A stretch of 64,000 bases of DNA from Amphiura filiformis. Lineage: Eukaryota; Echinodermata; Ophiuroidea; Amphilepidida; Amphiuridae. The stretch lies in assembly GCF_039555335.1 (NCBI RefSeq), contig NC_092637.1, positions 46,393,613 to 46,457,612 of the forward strand. Direction: 5' to 3'. The notes beneath the pieces are model-generated. The model searched no databases. It was not told where the DNA came from and saw nothing but the letters and a program-made list of their open reading frames with translations. Made by a program: the position numbers and the translations under genes. Every line of letters begins with the position of its first letter. Positions within the stretch are counted from its first letter, which is position 1. This document shows positions 52,991-61,100 of this stretch, piece by piece.

Positions 52991-53051
52991 TTAATAGCCT
53001 ATTATTATGCGTACACCATGTTCTTCTGGGTTGGGTTGAGAATATATCAGT

Positions 53052-53086
53052 CTGGACACATCACACTTCATGTGTGATGTGTCCAG
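53052..53086. repeat. Perfect 15-bp stem hairpin
   Basis: CTGGACACATCACAC, five-base loop, exact complement. Confidence 0.85.
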
Positions 53087-54640
53087 CTAATCTATACAAA
53101 GACAGTGTACACGGATAACCTGGAGGAGCTGTCAAAAATACACATCTTTCAAAACAAGGATAACTGCACCCATTATGAAAATTCACACAAACCCATCATT
53201 TTCAAAATACATTGAAACCCCTTATTCCATTTTTGAAAAATATGATCCCAAATGTTTTTCTTACTTTGTCAAGCAAAAACCAATTTCCAGTTTGTCAAAT
53301 TCATGTCTCAGAATGTTTATATTTTGTAGACTGATAAATGTTTCCATATATTGCACCCAAGTGTCAGTGCTAAACCCCTCATGTGGAGCAAATAATATTA
53401 CAAGAAGTCAATTTGACCAAACACATAATAGATTAGGCTGTTCTTCCCCATCCATAATGTGTTTTGAAGCTTGACCAGGCAACATTTTCCCATCTACTCA
53501 AGGCTAGATGACAGCATATATCATAATCTGATTGGCTTGACACCATACATTATACACATGGTAGCCTAAAGTCAAGCTCTTTCAGTGAGTATAGAAATCT
53601 CTGTTTCCAGTGTATTGAAAAGCACATAGTTGGTGAAGTGCATCAAAGAAATAAATTGGTTTTTTTTAAAGACTTGATACAGACTATTAGGTTACATGCT
53701 GTACATAAAGGCCTACAGGCTGCAGTTTACCAAATGAAAATGGTGGCAAGTTTGATCAGAAGAATTTATGTGGTGGAATTAAAACATTTATACATCATTT
53801 TTGACAACAAATGTCAACCAAATTATTATTTTAAAAGGATATTCTTACAGAAGGACTTCTCCTTAGCAAGTTTAGCCACAAAAGACATTGGTGAGTAAGT
53901 AAGTAAACCTGCTGCACATGGCCATGTCATGGAAAGCATGATTTCCTAGTTTCCATGTTGATACCATTTTCCGCGTGTAGGTTGTTCTGGCTGATTGTCT
54001 GGCTGGGATATTAAAATATTTGAAAATTATGGTGAAAGATGGAACTAAGGCTATATTTGCATCAGGGTCCCAAAGAAATTCATATACCTCAAGTAAATAA
54101 ACCCTTAGAAGCCGTCTAAAACTTGCATCCTCGTAGGAGTAGCGTAAAAGTGAAAGTGAACTAAGAGAGTGTTCAGTTAACTTTGGTGTGTGGGGGTGTG
54201 TGTGTGTGTGTGTGTGTGTGGGGGGGGTGTTTGACGTCCCTCCATTAAGAGCAACATCTGGGCACACGCTGATTTTAATGCTTAAGACTTGTTTATCATG
54301 GGCGTAGCCAGCTTTCTTGGTGGGGGGGGGGGTATAAATTTCGGGGCAAAGACATTTTGAGCAGGTATCAGTGGGATACATACATATACCCTTTTCTTAT
54401 AGAGACTGTATAATACATGTAAAGTCGTGCGAGCTTAAAAGAAAATTGTATATTACACTATTCTTGCCCATGATAGGGGTAAAAAGGGGCTTTATTGTAT
54501 TGTATTGTGTATGTTCTGGATTTTTAGTGTTTTCTTGTTAAAACATTTTGACCCCTCCTCCTTTTTGGAGCACTACATTTTTTTGACAGCCTCCATTTTG
54601 CCCAGCCTCCAAAGTATTTCCGACCACTCCCTAACACTGA
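53087..54640. other. Spacer before gene B, no gene recognised
   Basis: Includes a (GT)n run at about 54196-54220. The 99-codon frame at 53175-53474 and the 86-codon frame at 53638-53898 have no motif I know. Confidence 0.5.
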
Positions 54641-54652
54641 GAATGAGATGGT

Positions 54653-54668
54653 GGCTCTGAAAAGAGTT
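54653..54668 (-). promoter_or_regulatory. Histone-type 3' stem-loop, degenerate
   Basis: Minus strand AACTCTTTTCAGAGCC followed by ACCA; the two outer pairs of the stem are broken. The consensus is GGYYCTTYTCAGRRCC then ACCA. Confidence 0.5.
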
Positions 54669-54702
54669 GTTTAGGAGGACTGTTCACTGAAACTGAGTTG
54701 GT

Positions 54703-54718
54703 GGCTCTGAAAAGAACC
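54703..54718 (-). promoter_or_regulatory. Histone-type 3' stem-loop
   Basis: Minus strand GGTTCTTTTCAGAGCC followed by ACCA fits the histone mRNA 3'-end consensus fully, with a six-pair stem and TTTC loop. It is the better of two copies spaced 50 bp apart. No histone coding sequence was seen upstream on that strand (54719-54820). Confidence 0.6.
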
Positions 54719-54819
54719 CGCCTGCTGAAGCTTGCCAGTTTTATACTTGTTCAATGGTAAATCCGTAATCTGTAGAATCGTGTTGTATTTTGTTTCTACA
54801 GAGCAACACAAAGACCACG

Positions 54820-55163
54820 ATGTGTTCGAGACTCCTCTTCCTCTGCGTCTTACTGACCGCAATCTCGGTCACTCATGGTCATGATCTTCATCTAACCATT
54901 CTCCATACAAGTGATATCAGCTCCAGATTTGAGCAGGTCAACAATGAAGGTACTGAGTGTACAGATGAGCAACTCAAGAACGGTACGTGTTATGGTGGAA
55001 TGGCGAGGATTGCAACATATGTGAATGCGACCAGAAGGGAAAGAAAAGGCAGGATAAATGTGTTGCTGTTGGATGCTGGTGATATGCTGATAGGGGACTT
55101 CTACAACGTGTATAGAGGAATGCCACTGCACAACTGATGAATAAAGTGGGCTACGATGCCATG
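54820..55163 (+). CDS. Gene B exon 1 (frameshifted)
   Basis: ATG at 54820; donor GCCATG|GTAGGT. 344 bases, one short of a whole number of codons. Up to YRG the frame is good; after that the +1 frame gives ATAQLMNKVGYDAM, matching gene A. Residues GTECTDEQLKNGTCYGGMAR carry the conserved Cys pair. Confidence 0.85.
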
Positions 55164-58100
55164 GTAGGTATTACTCCATATTCCAAAATAATACAGTGCA
55201 AGAAATAATTTTGGTATACCCTGCGCACAAGTATAACCCTAACCCTAACCCTACCCTACCCTAACCCTAACCCTAACCCTAACCCTAACCCTAACCCTAA
55301 CCCAAACCCTAACCCCAACCCCAACCCTAATACTAACCCTAAAACACATGATGCGCAGGGTAAACCAGAATTATACCCAGTGCAAAATGGTTAAAACTAT
55401 GATTTTCTTCCACTGTGTTGCCAAACTCCTGTTTTGGTATGCGATTTTGAAGGTTTTCACTGCGAAGTTTAACACAGACACCTTCGACCATAACACGACT
55501 AATTCACAGTTATTTGTTATTGTCCAATTAATGAATTATCCAAAGTTAGCAAACCGTGATGTTTCGGGTCAACTATCATATACCTCTAGATTCCTATCCA
55601 TAAAGTACAAACTGATTGTTTAGCTTCGAAGCAGTGTTTGAAACACTTTGAAAGTACATGTAGAAAGGCTGTCACTGCACGCGTTAAAGAGATTTACAAA
55701 AAATCTTATAAAATTATCAATCATTTCCATTGAAAATTCGAATTTATATCGTTTGTGATATCATTGAATCATTTAGTGAGTCTGCTTGGTTTAAAAGTAA
55801 TGTAATCCCGGGATTTAATCCGAAAACAGGAATTGCATGTACATAATACTATATTGGTTTTATTTTGAATTTAGTAAGATTTCCACATCTGTTAAATTTG
55901 CGGGATTAATGGTAACGTAAAAAAGGGTATATTTATCATAAGGAATATCACATACTTAGACACTGCCCCAATCAATACAAGACATTTGTTTCGTGAAAAA
56001 TCTGTGACCGGTTGAAAAAGCCGTGAAAATTCTCCGTTGGATTACATACATTACACGGAACACGGATGTCTATCCCTTCCTAGTGAATCGATAAAAACGC
56101 ACACTTTCAGGGAAATTTCAAAATGTACCCAAAGGTCTCATAACAGTAACAAATGGGGCACTTTTACGGCGATAAATCCTGCCATGGTTCTGATAATAAC
56201 ATCACGCCTTCTCACCGATCCGGGGTGCGTAGGGGTGCGTACGCAGGTGTGGAAGGGGGTACATGCCTCCCCACCCATAAAGTACGTTACTACTTGTGTA
56301 CTGACCCAGATATGAGTGTTTGAAATCCTACTCTCTGTGATGCAGAGTGAATTCTCCTCAAAAGATGCCCACAGTGATCGCGGTGATGTAGTTAAACTGG
56401 ATTTCACTTTTTCTAGGCACCATTTTAGAGCGGGGAATTCACTCTTTTACTGTACAGTATTATACTTTTTCCTAAGTTGAGTAAGTTTGACAATTTCTCA
56501 TTACGTTTGGGGTTTGGAAAGAACCTTCTGTTAAATCATGCATGACTCAATTACAAATCTCTACATCCCTTTCTTCTTGTCTATTGATATTTTGAATAGT
56601 GTTTTTCTTTCTCTAATAGATAGCACCCTGATCGATTCTTCCTGCATATCAATATGCTTCATTTACATTACATTACAGAGATCGGACACTAATCCCTACC
56701 ATAACAAACCATGTAAAGGTGATATAACAGGTCTATATTACAGGATTAGATTAGTAAACTATGATCTATTTGCAAGTATTATAATATATTGATTGAGCAG
56801 GAAAGATGTGATACTATTTTTTTTTTTTTTTTTCTAGTTGCCGGCGTGCGATATTTTTTTTCCTAGTCAACATTTGCATCACATAATACATTTACATGAT
56901 ATAGGCCTATGAGGCTGGATTGAGCTGTGTTCAGTTTTATACGGCGGATTTATTGCCATAATTATTACCTCTTACTTAAGGGATCTAAAATGAGCGTTTA
57001 TTGCGTTTCGACAGTATTTTTTGTGGGACATGAGAGCACCTCAGACCTATCAAATTGCATTCTGAATACGAAGCATGTCTTTCTGATATCATATAATTTA
57101 CATTTTTTGAAAATCACAATATAATACAAATTTTATGACAAATTATAAAAATTTGATATTTTTCAAATTTTTGATATATAACAGTCCTCGAAGTAAATTA
57201 TATGAATCTAATGATATATTCTTAAAGTGTATGTAGCAGGGAGGAAAAGCCGACGGTCAATTGAAAATTTTGACCTTTCATATTGAAGATATAGATTTTT
57301 TCCCAAAAGACCTAATTTTTTTGGTGTTTTGGAAAAAAATCCATATCTTCAATACGAAAGGTCAAAATTTTCAATTGATCGTCGGCATTTCATCCCACCT
57401 ACATACACGTTAAGTATAAATCATCAGATTTATAAAGTTTACTTCGAGTACTGTTAAATATAAAAAATATCAATTTTAATGATTTGCCATAAAATGTGTA
57501 TTAAATTGCGAATTTCAAAAACCAAAATTATTTGATATCAGAATGACATTCTTCGTATTCAGAATGCAATTCGATATGTCTGATGTGCTCTAATGTCCCA
57601 AAATAAATACTGTCCAAACGTTCATACCCCAGCCCTTAACAAAAGAAAAACAAATTTATTCCAATTAAAATTCTACCAGGGTTCGAACCCACAACCTTTT
57701 GATTAACAGTCGAGATCGAATACCACTACGCCGTGAGTGCTTCTGCCAGAAATGCGTTTGTTCATCATACTTATTGATTACGGAATAAATCGCAAACACA
57801 CGATATATATATATTACTTGTCTATTACTAATAAATACGTATATAATCTCCAATCTATGCGGTTCCTATGCAAATGTTGACTAGTAAATTAATATAGGCT
57901 GCCGGCGGCGTCAGGTATACATAGAATGTTTTTTTTTATGATGATGACATGTATGATGCAAACTCATAGGTTTTGTGCGTTTGGCAATTTGGGAGGGGTG
58001 GGGATGGGGGTTCAAAATGACCCCATAGGATTATAAAATCAAAATTTCAATTGCTCAAATACCTCTTTCAAATATATCAAATTATTTACATAAATAAACA

Positions 58101-58159
<59 letters not shown>

Positions 58160-61100
58160 ACGAAAAAAATTGAACAAATTGTAGCGTAGTATTAAAATCA
58201 TAAATATAACCATTGCTGGCAGGAGGACTCGAACCAACGATATTGACATTAGCAGTCTGATGCTCTACCATTGAGCTATGACAGGATCTAGTGATAGGGG
58301 TCGAATTTTTAGCTTATACAGTGTTTGTCAGTGTTTGTCCGCCTCGTGAAAGAAAGAAATATAAAATCTCAATTTTTAATTTAAATTTATTTGATAATTT
58401 TCTAACCTATATTTTCTTTAGAGCAGGGACAAATATTTCCCCTTTTATCTAATTTGACCGCTATATAAGAATCTACTTCTTTTATTACTGATTTAATTCC
58501 ACGATTTGTTCCATTAAGCAATATCAAAGATTAATGTCACACATCTCACAACAGATATTTAGTTGGCTTAGTGGTCTTCCACAGTGCTGTTTAACCTGGA
58601 GGTACCGAGATCGATTCCCACCTCTGCCTGCAATTTTTTTTAAAGACTGGGAAATAATAACCTGACATTCGCCGCTGACATTCGTACTTCAGAAGCGGAG
58701 TTATAACTTGTTAAACTTTGCTCCTTCCGTAAAAGGGTACATTATTTTGGCACTACATTATTTCTTTTTTTTTTCACATTACTGGTATTAAATATCAAAT
58801 GGTCATAATTGGCGGTCACTTCAAATCATCCCCAACTGAACTAGGTTCAGGAATTTCCTCTCATTGTTAATTGTTGGTTAACCCACCACTTGAGAATAAA
58901 GGACTATGATAGGTGCAACAGGATTACCTACGGGATTATCTCAAGGATATAATTCTGTTCTCCATCCTTTTCTTACATCTTCTCTGATATGTGCTAGTGT
59001 CAATGGTTATTGTTAAAAGGCAATAAGGTGTGTAATTACAATATTTCCTCTGAATAGGAAAGACTCTCTACATCGAGTTATGTATGCTGGTGGTTCACAA
59101 TACTGTTATTTAAGAGAAGGTATCTTCCAAATCCAAATCCAAATGTTCTTCCCAAAGTTTTCTTTGGTCACCCATTTCTGCTCAGGAGGAACTTATAGAT
59201 CATCCGTTACAGGTCTCTTATAGAATGTGTCTTATGCCACACACACAGGCAGTATAAATAACTCATTCAATCAAATTGTACCCAACATTGTTTCCACCAA
59301 AACACCTGTTATCAACTGTTTTAAAGTTAACATTTGACAACTATTAAATGAGTTGACTTCTGACGTCATGCGCACGCATCATTACAATTTCCGTTGTGTT
59401 TTGCCTAGCAGTATGCGTGTGCATAATAGTTTGTTCTGGGCCCGTGCTTTTAAAACTCCCGCCACATCATAAAAGTAAGGCTATTAAACAGTTAGTGGTT
59501 GTACGCAGTTCCCTTAAAGGCCGCTATAAATATCTGGATAACACATTAAGTTGGGAGCTGTACAAAGTTTGGTGGTATAGAGGTGAACATTGACTTGATT
59601 ATATTTTAAGCCTACTTAATTGGGTTGTCCTTGAAAGTTTGCCTGGTCAACTGGATCCCCCTTTAAGCATATCGAAATACCAGTCCCTTGCCTTTGTTGA
59701 TAAACATTGAGTTCAACTCATCTAAATTATCATGATTTTGGGACTGAACACAGGTTATTTCATGTTTTATACTGATTGTCCCATCATTGGCATTATACTG
59801 CCATGCGCATGGCTTTAATTGAAAACTGTTCAAATGGGTATAAAAAGGAGAAGGAGAAAATTACTATTGGAGGTAACGCTGTCAAAAATTGCTCTAAAAC
59901 TTTAAGTGCCGTGTAACGTAGCGTTTTCATTGTTTTGTGATTGCAGACAATTGGTAACAGCGAGATAGCAATAAGCCCAGACGATTTGGCGCCATTTCTG
60001 CAGATGGCAAACTTCCCAGTGGTTAGTGCTAACTTGGACGCATCACAGGAACCCAGTATTGATGGGCTCTTTAGTAAGAGTGCAGTTAAAACGTACTTGG
60101 CTAAAGATGGCAGCGAGCTTAAGGTCGGCATTGTCGGGTATGGCATGGAGCGTATCAATGAAATTGCAAATGTCAGTAAGTATAATGTTCGTCATTGAAA
60201 GGTCTTTCAACTATTATTAAACTTTACCATACTGTCCGAGGCTAGCTATAATGTAGTCATTAATCTTTACCTTTAGAGGTGACAATCCTGTTTTGTTGAT
60301 GCCCAACCACAAATCCCCGAGCATTCCCTTGGAGGCACTTGCCAATTAACAGTTTCCAGTTGACATACAGGGCAATAGTTCATGCAACGATATTTTATGG
60401 CATAGCCTATTTTGTAAAATAAATTGCTATATGCACAAAATTGTCAGAAGATAGAGGTTATCCGTGTTCTATAAGCTGCATATCCTATCAGCGACTGCTA
60501 TACCTTGTTTAGGACTTTCAAAAGAAGTACCTGCATGTGCAACTATGAATGTTTCATGGTCATGTCCCAATGTCATGCAGGTAAATCCCAGGTCATGCAT
60601 TGAATTGGTTTGAATGAGGAATACTACGGGAACCAGCTCCTTGTTAGAAGTCACACACTCTATTGTGAGCAATTGGTGTATACTTTTCATGTTACCTCGT
60701 TCATTCATTCATTCATTCATTCATTCATTCATTCATTCATTCATTCATTCATTCATTCATTCATTCATTCATTCATTCATTTCCTTGCCCCTACAACATG
60801 CATATCTTAATTGTCACCAATGCGCTTTAATTTATGAGAAAAATGCAAAAATAGGCACACAATTGGCCAGGCGTGTAGTACCCCCTTAATGATAAATTGG
60901 AAAGATAAATTTAATAGTTGACGGTGGCAGAAATAAGAAGAAATAGTGCATTATGCATTTTAACTTTATTTGTTTAAATGGGAAATTAATTACCAAGTAG
61001 AACCTGAAAACAACAACAACAACAATAGCAACACAACGAATGGGCGACCATGCGAGGTACCATTTCATATGCAATACAGCACTGAATGCCTTTTGGCATG

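Noticed and set aside
53175-53898. Two open frames of 99 and 86 codons before gene B
   Set aside because: No recognisable motif or splice context; length is within chance for AT-rich DNA.
58214-58285. A functional serine tRNA
   Set aside because: No long variable arm and a broken T stem; a pseudogene or SINE head is more likely.
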